Below, piece by piece: positions 1 through 7,630 of a DNA stretch of 64,000 nucleotides (its first letter is position 1; every line of letters starts with the position of its first letter). Source of the stretch: Azorhizobium doebereinerae UFLA1-100 (GTDB lineage Bacteria > Pseudomonadota > Alphaproteobacteria > Rhizobiales > Xanthobacteraceae); assembly GCF_000473085.1 (NCBI RefSeq), contig NZ_AXBA01000026.1:1498-65497 (forward strand), given 5' to 3'. The notes below the pieces were generated by a model. The model searched no databases. It was not told where the DNA came from and worked only from the letters and a program-made list of their open reading frames with translations. Both the position numbers and the translations under genes were made by a program.

Positions 1-145
1 CCTTCCACTGCAACCCGTTGCGGATCACATAGACGATGCCACTCACTACCCGGCGGTCATCGACCCGCGGCACGCCATGGGCCAAGGGAAAGAAGGGCGA
101 GATCCGAGACATCTGCCGCTCGCTCAGCAGGAACAAATCGCTCAT
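1..145 (-). CDS. IS5-family transposase, N-terminal part (cut by window edge)
   Basis: The first 48 residues of a DDE transposase that continues beyond the left edge. They begin MSDLFLLSERQM and contain PFFPLAHGVPRVDDRRVVSG and YVIRNGLQW, the conserved N-terminal (DUF4096-type) pattern of IS5-family transposases, whose role is cut-and-paste mobilisation of their own element. The start is the ATG complementary to 143-145, preceded on the minus strand by a GGAGG-type ribosome site. The catalytic DDE residues lie outside the window, so activity cannot be judged. Confidence 0.85.
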   Translation of the reverse strand, partial: MSDLFLLSERQMSRISPFFPLAHGVPRVDDRRVVSGIVYVIRNGLQWK

Positions 146-205
146 CACAGCCTCCTCAATGGAGACTGTGAATCACAACTCAAGGCAAATTAATAGGTCC
201 TGAGC
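1..205 (-). mobile_element. Right end of an IS5-type insertion sequence
   Basis: The transposase start is followed outward by a short AT-rich leader and GGCTCAGGACCTATTAA (minus strand, about 189-205), which resembles IS5-family terminal inverted repeats. A CTAG tetranucleotide at 206-209 could be target sequence next to the end. The left end is outside the window, so the boundary is an estimate from pattern only. Confidence 0.5.
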
Positions 206-478
206 CTAGGCAGCCGATCTCGCGCAGCTGATCTCTTGCATATCGGCGCGGATTTCTGAGGGACACGGTCGGTGAGCGGCTCCGGTGGGAGCCGACCTGT
301 CCCATCCGTCCACCATGTTCGAGCGGCCGGGTCGATACCATCCCGGGTGCAGAAGCTTTCCTGCGAAAAAGAGGCAGCCCGTCAGCATAACTGGAGACGG
401 CCAACAGGGCGAGGAGCCCCATGGTAGGAGGGCCCCTCACGGGTTGGGGCGCAGGATGCTCTGGGGAAGTGGGCCGAC
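206..478. other. Gap between IS end and integrase; no gene seen
   Basis: 273 bases without a convincing gene. A short minus-strand reading frame with a hydrophobic start (MGLLALLAVSS, near 420) runs into the IS end and could be a gene cut by the IS, but I recognise nothing in it. It is probably element DNA. Confidence 0.4.
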
Positions 479-1837
479 TCATGCGGTGAGATGCTCGCTT
501 TGATCCTGTTCTGGATCCTCATCACCGGCGAGCCTCCGGAGAAACCGCACCAAGGCCGCTTTTCGGGAGTCGCGATCCAGCGCATAGACGGTCTGCTTGA
601 ACTGAACACCGTCGAGCAGCCCCTGAATGTAGCCGGAGATCGTATCTGCGGCCATGATCAGGGCGGTATCGAGCGTATGGATGTAGTTGCTGGTGACCGA
701 TCCCTTCGCATGGCCGACCAGGGCGGCGATTGTGACCTCGGTGAAACCAAGATCGTTCGCCACGCTGGCGAAGCTGTGGCGTAGGATGTGAGGGGTTACG
801 TCGGCCAAGGACGAGCCCGCGAAGATCCTCCTCCAATGATTCGGGAAGGCGCCAAATGCTTTTTCGCCGCCGCGGGCGGGGAAGACATAATCTCCGACCG
901 CCTCTTTCCGACGCTTCTCCAGATATTCTACCACGGGCAGCCCCATGGGCCGGACGGAGCTTCCCTCCTTGCTATCGATCAGGCGGAGACAGCTCGAATC
1001 GGTATCGACTTCCCGCCATCGAAGCGTGACCATCTCCATCCGGCGGCATCCGGTGAGCGCGATCTGGCGGATGATCTCGACGGACATACAATAGCTCTCG
1101 TTCTCGGCGGCCGACTTGAGGAGGTCGCCAACGACTCGGTATTCCGCTTCGCTCAACCGCCGGGCTCGGACATTGTCTTTCGGCCGCCGCACCCCGTGTG
1201 CGGGGTTCGTCTCGATGATCTCGGCTTCGACCGCATATGTGAGGATGCCGCCCAGCAGGCCGATGGTCCGAGTGGCTGTGCCGACACCGCCTCTCACCAT
1301 GGCCTTGCCGCGCAGCTTCTTCGTCTTGACGGTGACGCGCGTCTTCCCCGCCATGATGTCCTTCATGGCCTTCGTGATGTCTGCTTTCGTCAGGTCCCTG
1401 ACGCGACGCGAGCCGAGGAGGGGAACGATATGACGGTGGATACGGCCAAGATCGGAGACGATCGTGCCGTGCTTCTTGGGACGCCCACCCTTTCCCAGGA
1501 TGAGGCCTGCTTGAAGGTCGCCCAGATAGACATCGCAAAGTTCTTTGACCGTAAGCGCTTTGCGATCCAGCAGTCGTTCTTCGGCCGGGTCGTCGCCTTG
1601 CGCGATCCGGCCCAACTGCGCTTTGGCCTCCTGTCGTGCACGTTCCGGGGTCCATACGCCGTGGAGCCCGATCGTGAACCGGCGCGATCGGCCGACCGAC
1701 CGATACTGAAGAACGTAGCTTCGCTTGCCAGACGTGAACACGCGCAGGCCAAAGCCAGGGAGTTCGTCATCCCAAATCACGTAATCCTTGGAGCCTGCTT
1801 CTGCGGCATCGACGGCCCTTTTTGTGAGCTTAGCCAT
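479..1837 (-). CDS. Tyrosine recombinase / integrase (DUF4102 type)
   Basis: Site-specific integrase of 452 residues, the family that inserts genomic islands and prophages into tRNA genes. Order of parts: N-terminal DUF4102 domain (about 1-90, with a DELPGFGLRV motif), SAM-like core-binding domain (about 95-210), catalytic domain (about 225-410). The catalytic set is complete: Arg265 (TGCRR), His350 and Arg353 (HILRHSF), His376 (LVGH) and Tyr385 (SNYIH). The start at 1837 is preferred over the upstream one because GGAGGAAG lies just before it. The gene reads away from a tRNA-Arg fragment at 2018-2062 that is probably its attachment site. It appears intact. Confidence 0.93.
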   Translation of the reverse strand: MAKLTKRAVDAAEAGSKDYVIWDDELPGFGLRVFTSGKRSYVLQYRSVGRSRRFTIGLHGVWTPERARQEAKAQLGRIAQGDDPAEERLLDRKALTVKELCDVYLGDLQAGLILGKGGRPKKHGTIVSDLGRIHRHIVPLLGSRRVRDLTKADITKAMKDIMAGKTRVTVKTKKLRGKAMVRGGVGTATRTIGLLGGILTYAVEAEIIETNPAHGVRRPKDNVRARRLSEAEYRVVGDLLKSAAENESYCMSVEIIRQIALTGCRRMEMVTLRWREVDTDSSCLRLIDSKEGSSVRPMGLPVVEYLEKRRKEAVGDYVFPARGGEKAFGAFPNHWRRIFAGSSLADVTPHILRHSFASVANDLGFTEVTIAALVGHAKGSVTSNYIHTLDTALIMAADTISGYIQGLLDGVQFKQTVYALDRDSRKAALVRFLRRLAGDEDPEQDQSEHLTA

Positions 1838-2017
1838 GGACTTCCTCCACCCCGGTCGCCCCGTCTCGCGTAAGCACCACGTAAGCACTAGGGCGAAAAT
1901 CGGAGCGCGAAGCAGGATAGCCTCGGGTAGGGAATGTTAAAAATTCTTTTTTAGAAACAGTATGATAGCGTATCATCTCGCGCTCCATCGCAACTTCGAC
2001 AGCGCTACGAGTAATCT

Positions 2018-2062
2018 CTCCGAAGGCAGAGGCCAGGGGTTCGAATCCCTTCGGGTGCGCCA
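2018..2062 (+). other. Attachment-site fragment: 3' half of tRNA-Arg(CCG)
   Basis: Reads as the 3' half of a tRNA: anticodon loop CTCCGAA (2018-2024, anticodon CCG), 3' anticodon stem GGCAG, variable loop AGGCC, T stem AGGGG/CCCTT around TTCGAAT, acceptor strand CGGGTGC, discriminator G and encoded CCA (2060-2062). The expected 5' half (acceptor GCACCCG, stem CTGCC) is absent upstream, where the sequence changes exactly at the anticodon loop. This is the direct-repeat scar expected when an integrase crosses over in a tRNA anticodon loop. With the fragment on the plus strand, the element lies to its left and host chromosome resumes at 2063. The intact tRNA should lie left of the window. Confidence 0.75.
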
Positions 2063-2482
2063 TTTCAATCGCCCAGGGCCAATGAGCGCGGCGCAGTTGC
2101 GCGCGCCGGGCCGGCCGATCCGGCGCACCGCATCTTCTCCGGGCATCCCAGATACGGCCCGACGCGGAAGGCGCCTTGCGCCACATGCTCGACCGGCCCC
2201 GGACCGTCCCGGCCTCCAAGGACACGCTGCCCGTCTCCACCGGCTTTGCCCGCGCCGACGCGCATATCGCCGCGCGCGTCAGCCGATCTTGGACGTCGAA
2301 TTTCCCGGCAGCACCGTCTATCGTCAAAGCAACGCGCCGCTTCCCGTATAAGGGCGGCTCAGCGGGGCCGGGTCGCGCGGCGCCGATCTGAACCCCTGCG
2401 TCACGCGCCCGTATCCCGAGCCGAACATCCGGGAACGGGCCGTTCGGATGGGTGTGGAGGCGCTGTCTGGAATAGAGGGCTG
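2063..2482. other. Leader region before the nuclease gene; no gene seen
   Basis: 420 bases. Reading frames here have low-complexity Arg/Pro/Ala translations and no recognisable domain. The downstream gene can be read back to 2246 in frame, but family alignment puts its start at 2483. The region must carry the promoter; I see no clear sigma-70 hexamers. Confidence 0.4.
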
Positions 2483-3604
2483 ATGGTCAAGATCGTGCAT
2501 ACCGCCGACTGGCAGCTCGGCAAACCGTTCGGCGGCTTTCCAGACGAGGTGCGGGCGGCCCTGGCCGAAGCTCGCCTCGACATGATCGACCGGATCGCGG
2601 ACGCAGCCATGCAAAACGGTGCCGGCCATGTCCTGGTCGCCGGCGACGTGTTCGACAACATCGAGCCCGGCGATCGCGTCCTCGTCCAGGCCTTGTCGCG
2701 CATGGGGCGCACTGCGCTGCAATGGTGGCTGATGCCCGGCAATCACGATCATGCGCGCGCGGGCGGCCTGTGGTCGCGCGTGCGGTCCAAGGCGCCCGGC
2801 AATATCCACGTCGCGGACGCCGCCGAGGCGATGATGCTCGAAGACGGCGCGTGGCTGTTGCCCGCTCCTCTCGGCCATCGCCGCACCCGCGACGATCCGA
2901 CCGAGCAGTTCGATGACATGGCGACCCCTGCCGGCGCGGTTCGGATCGGGCTGGCTCATGGCTCGATCACCGAGTTCGGCGGATCGAGCGAGGCGACCAA
3001 TCTCATTCCGCCGGATCGCGCGCGGAAGTCCGGCCTCGACTATCTCGCGCTGGGCGATTGGCATGGCCATCTGCTGGTCAATGCCAGTACCGCCTATAGC
3101 GGCACGCCGGAGGTCGATCGGTTCGGCCGCGACGAGGCGGGCAGTGTCATCGTGGCGGATGTGCTCGCCGGCGGGCCCCCCAGGCTCGAACGGATCGAGA
3201 CCGGGCGGTTCCGCTGGCTGACGCGCCAATGGGAACTCGCCCAGGCCGATGATCTCGCACGCGAATTGCAGGCGTTCAACGCCAGCTGTTCGCCGGCGCA
3301 GACCTTGCTCGACCTGAGCCTGACGGGCTCGCTGTCGCTCGGCGATCGGGTGTCTGTTCTCCGCCGGATCGAGGACGGCCTGGCGCATGAGGTGCGCTGG
3401 CTCGAACTTTCGAGCGAAGGCTTGCTGGCAAGCCCCACGGACGATGACCTCGCCAACATCGATGTTCAGGGCACGCTGGCGGTCGTTGCCGAGCGGTTGC
3501 GGGCGGCAGCCGCTGCCGGCGGCCCCGGCGGGCTGTCCGCGCGGGCCGCGCTCGAGCGGCTCTATGTCGAAGCGCTGCGCGTTCGCGACGAGGCGTCGGC
3601 ATGA
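2483..3604 (+). CDS. SbcD/Mre11-like DNA repair exonuclease
   Basis: Calcineurin-like metallophosphoesterase of 373 residues, the nuclease half of an SbcCD/Mre11-Rad50-like complex that trims DNA ends and hairpins in the cytoplasm. All phosphoesterase motifs are visible: HTADWQ (His6, Asp9), AGDVFDN (Asp55), MPGNHDH (Asn87, His88), a downstream AHGS and GDWHGH. The start at 2483 has AGAGGG upstream and begins directly at the conserved VKIVHTADW. The stop overlaps the ATG of the partner ATPase by four bases, so the two are translationally coupled. The C-terminal capping domain is less conserved, as usual in this family. Confidence 0.9.
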   Translation: MVKIVHTADWQLGKPFGGFPDEVRAALAEARLDMIDRIADAAMQNGAGHVLVAGDVFDNIEPGDRVLVQALSRMGRTALQWWLMPGNHDHARAGGLWSRVRSKAPGNIHVADAAEAMMLEDGAWLLPAPLGHRRTRDDPTEQFDDMATPAGAVRIGLAHGSITEFGGSSEATNLIPPDRARKSGLDYLALGDWHGHLLVNASTAYSGTPEVDRFGRDEAGSVIVADVLAGGPPRLERIETGRFRWLTRQWELAQADDLARELQAFNASCSPAQTLLDLSLTGSLSLGDRVSVLRRIEDGLAHEVRWLELSSEGLLASPTDDDLANIDVQGTLAVVAERLRAAAAAGGPGGLSARAALERLYVEALRVRDEASA

Positions 3605-6243
3605 AATTGCTGTCGATCGAACTCGCGAACTTCAGGAAATTCAGGGAGCCGATCACGGTCACGGGCTTCAAGGATGGGCTCAACATCGTGGTCGAGCCCA
3701 ATGAGACGGGAAAATCGACCCTGCTGGAGGCGCTTCGCGCCGCCTTCTTCATCCGCCATTCGGCCAAAAGCGAGCTGGTGCGCTCCTTCTGCCCGTTCGG
3801 CGACGACGTCGCCCCCAAAATCGCCGTCGCGTTCGAGATCGACGGTGCGCGGTGGCGGATCGAAAAGCAGTTTCTCAAAGCGCCCTATGCCGCGCTCACC
3901 GGACCCGATGGCCGGACCGGGAGCGATGCGGCCGAAGACCGGTTGCAAACCCTGCTCGGCTTCGAAAAGAACAACAACCGGGGCAATGATCCCGAGGTCC
4001 GCGGCGCGCTGGGACTGCTGTGGGTCGAGCAGGCCAGCGCGCTCTCCCTGGAGGCGCCCAACCGGCTTGTCCGGGACAATATCCGAAGCGCGCTCGAGGC
4101 CGAGGTCGGCATGGTGCTCGGCGGCCGCCGCTTCGAGCTCGTGACGGCCCGGATCGAGGAAGCGTACGCCGCCTACCGCACCGGCAAATCCGGCAAGGCC
4201 ACCGGGAAACTTGCCGCCGCGGAGGCCGCATTGGAGAGTGCGGCGGCCCAACGCGAGGCCACGGCGGCGACGTTGCGAGCTTATGAGCAGGCGCTTTCTC
4301 ATCTGGAGGACGCCAGGACCGCCAAGCGTCTGGTCGAGCGCGACCTGGCCGACCCCGAGCTGGCCGAACGACGGCGCCAACTGGGCGAGGATCTCAAGAT
4401 TGCCGAAACCGCCCAGCTTCGGCTGTCCAATGCGGCCGCGCGTCATGGCGAGACCGAGGCGGCGCTGCGGAGCGCCGAGCAATGGCTCCAGCGCTATGAC
4501 GCCGCATTCCGCGCAACGGTACGCTGCGCGGAAACGCTGGCGGCGGCCGACGGCATCGTGAGCGAGCGCCGCGCGGCAAACGCGGCGGCCCTTGATGCCG
4601 TGGCCGAAAAGCGTGCGATCGTGGCTCGCGTCCGGGCACGCAAGATCGAGGCTGAGGCTGCCCTCGACCGCGCGCGCGCGATCCTGCTGCGGCGCGAGCG
4701 GTCGAGCGCGCTCCAGCGTGCCCGTGCTCAGCTTGTCGAGGTACATCGCATCGAAGCGCTCGTCGCCGAACGGGAGGAAGCGGCGCAGCTCGCAATCGGC
4801 GAAGACGCGTTGGCCACGCTTGCCATGCTCGATCGCAAGGCCACCGAGGCGCGCATCCTGTTCGCGGCAGGCGCAGTCGGCGTCGATATCGCGTTGTTGG
4901 GCGATGTGGCGATGCAAATCGACGGCGAAGGCGCATCCGCTGGCCGGCGGGATCTGGTGCGCCCGACCGAGATTTTGCTGCACAACGTCGCGCGGATCGT
5001 CGTGACCCCGCCGAGCGTGGGCGGCCTGTCGGCCGAGGCGAATCTCCGTTCGGCCGATGAAGCGCTCACGGCTGCACTCAAGGCGCTGGACGTCCGGACT
5101 TACGCCGCGGCGCGCAGCCGCGCGGAACGCGCGCTTGCGGCAGCCCAAGAGATCGCGTCTCTCAAGCGACAGGTCGAGACACTTTGCCCCGGCGAGCTGG
5201 TGCTGAAGCTGGCGCCGGGATCGGCCGCGCTGAAGGCACTGCTGGGCGACCTGACCGATGCAAGCGATGACGTCGCCGATGATGCGGGCATAGATGTAGC
5301 GGCGCTCGATGCGACGCTCCAGGCCGTCCGCGAGGAAGAAAGCGTCGCGCTCGCTCATCTTGAATCCGCGCAACTGGCGGCCCATGAGCAGGAAAAGAGC
5401 CTCGTGCAGTTCCAGGCGGAACGGGCGGGTGCGGCGCGCGAAGCGGAGGCGTCGAACCAGAGCCTTCTCGCCATGCAGGCGGAAGCGGATCGCGACGCGA
5501 CCGAGCAGGCGCGCAAGGACGCAAGCGAGGAACTCGCCCGGCGGGCCGAGGCGCTCGAACAGGCGCGGCAAGCCACCACGGGCTTTGACGCCGAGCGAAT
5601 TCGCAAGAGCATCGCCAATATCGACCACGAACAGGTGCGCGGGCGCGAGGAGCGGCTCGAACTGGCGGCGCGGATCGCGTCGCTGGAAACCAGCATCGCC
5701 GGCGATGGCCCCAAGGGCCCGGCAACCATGGCGAGCGAAGCGGCGGAACGTGAGCAGGCTGCGATTACGAGACTGGCGCGGCTGGTCGAGGAAGCCGATG
5801 CCTTGCAGCTGTTGCGCAAGACGCTGCGGGAGGTTGGCGACGAAACCTCGCGCACGTTCCTGGGCCCTGTCACGCGCCGGGCGGCCCGCTATGTGGAACG
5901 GATTCTGCCGGGCAGCACTCCGATGTTCAACGAGGAGATGAACCTGACCAGGATCGCGCGAGGGGGAACGGTTGAAGCCTCCAGCGACCTCAGCCGCGGC
6001 ACGCAGGAACAACTGGCGGTGCTCACCCGGCTCGCCTTTGCCGATCTGCTGCTGGAGAAGGGGGTGCCGGTTTCGCTGATACTCGACGATCCGCTGGTCT
6101 ATTCCGACGATGCCCGGTTCGAGGCGATGACGGACATCTTGGTAGAGGCGGCAGCCCGCATGCAGGTGATCCTGTTCACGTGTCGGGCCAAGGCATTTCG
6201 CCATGTATCGGGGCACCGTATCGCACTCGGGGCGCGCGACTAG
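3601..6243 (+). CDS. SMC-like ATPase, SbcC/YhaN type
   Basis: 880-residue P-loop ATPase, partner of the nuclease just upstream. The N-terminal head has a Walker A EPNETGKST (about 32-40); long Ala/Glu/Arg-rich coiled-coil segments fill roughly 190-760; the C-terminal head carries an ABC signature-like LSRGTQEQL (about 795) and Walker B LILDDPL (about 826). This is the Rad50/SbcC/RecN architecture. I see no CxxC zinc hook in the middle (a single CPGEL), and the protein is shorter than E. coli SbcC, so a YhaN-like subtype is likelier. Presumed role: ATP-driven control of the nuclease in DNA end processing or defence. Confidence 0.88.
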   Translation: MKLLSIELANFRKFREPITVTGFKDGLNIVVEPNETGKSTLLEALRAAFFIRHSAKSELVRSFCPFGDDVAPKIAVAFEIDGARWRIEKQFLKAPYAALTGPDGRTGSDAAEDRLQTLLGFEKNNNRGNDPEVRGALGLLWVEQASALSLEAPNRLVRDNIRSALEAEVGMVLGGRRFELVTARIEEAYAAYRTGKSGKATGKLAAAEAALESAAAQREATAATLRAYEQALSHLEDARTAKRLVERDLADPELAERRRQLGEDLKIAETAQLRLSNAAARHGETEAALRSAEQWLQRYDAAFRATVRCAETLAAADGIVSERRAANAAALDAVAEKRAIVARVRARKIEAEAALDRARAILLRRERSSALQRARAQLVEVHRIEALVAEREEAAQLAIGEDALATLAMLDRKATEARILFAAGAVGVDIALLGDVAMQIDGEGASAGRRDLVRPTEILLHNVARIVVTPPSVGGLSAEANLRSADEALTAALKALDVRTYAAARSRAERALAAAQEIASLKRQVETLCPGELVLKLAPGSAALKALLGDLTDASDDVADDAGIDVAALDATLQAVREEESVALAHLESAQLAAHEQEKSLVQFQAERAGAAREAEASNQSLLAMQAEADRDATEQARKDASEELARRAEALEQARQATTGFDAERIRKSIANIDHEQVRGREERLELAARIASLETSIAGDGPKGPATMASEAAEREQAAITRLARLVEEADALQLLRKTLREVGDETSRTFLGPVTRRAARYVERILPGSTPMFNEEMNLTRIARGGTVEASSDLSRGTQEQLAVLTRLAFADLLLEKGVPVSLILDDPLVYSDDARFEAMTDILVEAAARMQVILFTCRAKAFRHVSGHRIALGARD

Positions 6244-6251
6244 AGCACGTT

Positions 6252-6280
6252 CCGTTCAAATGGCATCGCCATTTGAACGG
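6252..6280. repeat. Perfect 13-bp inverted repeat (CCGTTCAAATGGC)
   Basis: CCGTTCAAATGGC at 6252-6264 and its exact complement at 6268-6280 with a 3-base loop, right after the ATPase stop. There is no U-tract, so it is a weak fit to an intrinsic terminator. AT-rich palindromes of this sort recur between genes in many Hyphomicrobiales genomes, so a dispersed intergenic repeat is the better reading. Confidence 0.7.
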
Positions 6281-6306
6281 TAAAACGTTCTCTATCAAAG
6301 TATTAG

Positions 6307-6354
6307 AGGGCGATTCACCGATCAGATTGATTCAATCTGATCGGATCGCGCCCT
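6307..6354. repeat. Long interrupted palindrome (CCGATCAGATTGA arms)
   Basis: Inner arms CCGATCAGATTGA (6318-6330) and its complement (6332-6344) around one base, enclosed by outer arms AGGGCG (6307-6312) and CGCCCT (6349-6354). It is separated by 26 bases from the preceding palindrome, and the two probably form one repeat unit of the dispersed intergenic type. Confidence 0.65.
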
Positions 6355-6668
6355 AGCCGTACTGCGAGACGGTGGGATCGATCGCGACCCCGGCTTCTCC
6401 GCAGGCCGTGCCATGTCCGTCGACACGCCGGCCCGCTTGCCGGCCTCAGCCTTCTCCAGCCACGGGTTCAGTGAATGCTCCGGGCGGTCGATCTTCGCGG
6501 AGATCGATCGGATCGCCTGCCCGCGCGGGGGATGTTTCAGCCGCGTGATCCAGCACCGGCCGCACCGCTTGCTCGCCCACCCCGGGGGAGAACGGGTTCG
6601 TCGTCCTGTCCCTCATGGCTCCGCCGGCCAGGGAGTTGGAGCCTCCGGCGGACCCGGGCCGGTTCACT
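6355..6668. other. Intergenic stretch, no gene supported
   Basis: 314 bases between the palindromes and the convergent end of the PaaG-like gene. A 96-codon plus-strand frame (6413-6703) is Arg/Pro/Gly-rich, has no ribosome site and overlaps the end of the neighbouring gene, so I do not call it. Confidence 0.5.
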
Positions 6669-7499
6669 TCAGGCCGTGCCGCCGTCGCCCGGCCGTCCGG
6701 TGAAGCAAGGGGCGCGCTTCTCGATGAAGGCGCGGACGCCTTCCCGATAGTCCGGCGTCCGCCCTGCGGCGCGCTGGAGATCCCGCTCCAGATCGAGCTG
6801 GGCATCGAGGCTGTTGGCGGCGGAGGCGTTGAACGCCTCTTTCATCAGGGCGAGGCCCTGGGTCGGCCGGGCCGCGAGATCGGCCGCCAGGGCGCGGGCT
6901 CGGTCCATCAGCCCGGCGTCGTCCACCGCCTCCCAGATGAGGCCCCAGTTAAGCGCCGTCTCGGCATCCACGGGCGCCGCCAGCATGGCCAGGGCGCGGG
7001 CGCGGGCATCGCCGATCAGCCGCGGCAGGAAGAAGGTGCCGCCGGAATCCGGGACGAGGCCGATCCGTGCGAAGGACTGGATGAATGTCGCCGAGCGCGC
7101 CGCCAGCACGATGTCGCAGGCGAGGGCGATGTTGGCCCCGGCTCCGGCGGCGACCCCGTTCACGGCGCAGACCACCGGCTTGCGCAGGGCGCGGATGCGG
7201 CGGACCAGCGGATTGTAATGCGCCTCCAGGCTGGCGCCGAGGTCCGGCGGCCCGCTCCCGCCGGCGCGGGCGGCGAGGTCCTGCCCGGCGCAGAAGCCAC
7301 GCCCGGCGCCGGTCAGCAGCACGGCGCGGCAGGCCTCGCCGGCCGCTTCGTCGAGCGCGTCGGCGAGGGCGCGGTGGAGGTCCTCGTTGAAGGCGTTGAG
7401 CCGCCCGGGCCGGTTGAGGGTGAGCTCCACCCAGCCGTCGTGACGGGTCACGAGCAGCGGATCGACGGGGCGCTCGGCGTCGGCGGACGATGGGGTCAT
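6669..7499 (-). CDS. paaG: PaaG-like 2-(1,2-epoxy-1,2-dihydrophenyl)acetyl-CoA isomerase
   Basis: Crotonase-fold enzyme of 276 residues. PaaG isomerises the ring-epoxide of phenylacetyl-CoA to the oxepin. The sequence follows E. coli PaaG closely: LTGAGRGFCAGQDL (oxyanion hole), YNPLVRRI, AVNGVAAGAGA, IGLVPDSGGT with the Asp typical of PaaG instead of the Glu of hydratases, and a C-terminal QLDLERDLQR / DYREGV block. No paaABCDE epoxidase is in the window, so it may act on a related ring-CoA intermediate or in cis/trans isomerisation. It is divergent from the FadB-like gene across a promoter with a TetR-type palindrome. Confidence 0.85.
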   Translation of the reverse strand: MTPSSADAERPVDPLLVTRHDGWVELTLNRPGRLNAFNEDLHRALADALDEAAGEACRAVLLTGAGRGFCAGQDLAARAGGSGPPDLGASLEAHYNPLVRRIRALRKPVVCAVNGVAAGAGANIALACDIVLAARSATFIQSFARIGLVPDSGGTFFLPRLIGDARARALAMLAAPVDAETALNWGLIWEAVDDAGLMDRARALAADLAARPTQGLALMKEAFNASAANSLDAQLDLERDLQRAAGRTPDYREGVRAFIEKRAPCFTGRPGDGGTA

Positions 7500-7551
7500 G
7501 AGGGGCCGCTCCGGCTCGTGCGAGCCCGGTTGCGAGCCCTCTTGAATTAAA

Positions 7552-7569
7552 AGACCGATCGATTAGTCT
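7552..7569. promoter_or_regulatory. TetR-type operator, site A
   Basis: AGACCGATCGATTAGTCT is an imperfect 18-bp palindrome (half-sites AGACCGATC and AGACTAATC) in the divergent promoter between the PaaG-like and FadB-like genes. It matches the cluster-wide pattern AGACCGANC/GNTCGGTCT seen at four further promoters and is probably bound by the TetR protein encoded at 13905-14606. Confidence 0.6.
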
Positions 7570-7630
7570 TTAAATAAGCCGGAGCCGTTGTCAACGCGCT
7601 CCGCGCACTTCAGCCCCCAGGGAGAGACGG

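Noticed and set aside
1830-2327. 165-codon minus-strand frame containing HPKGFEPLASAFG
   Set aside because: This peptide is the known antisense translation of a tRNA 3' end; the frame only reflects the tRNA-Arg fragment.
3562-6216. 884-codon minus-strand frame opposite the ATPase gene
   Set aside because: Arg/Gln/His-rich shadow of a GC-rich gene; the plus strand has Walker A, signature and Walker B motifs.
6413-6703. 96-codon plus-strand frame after the palindromes
   Set aside because: No ribosome site, low-complexity composition, overlaps the end of the PaaG-like gene.
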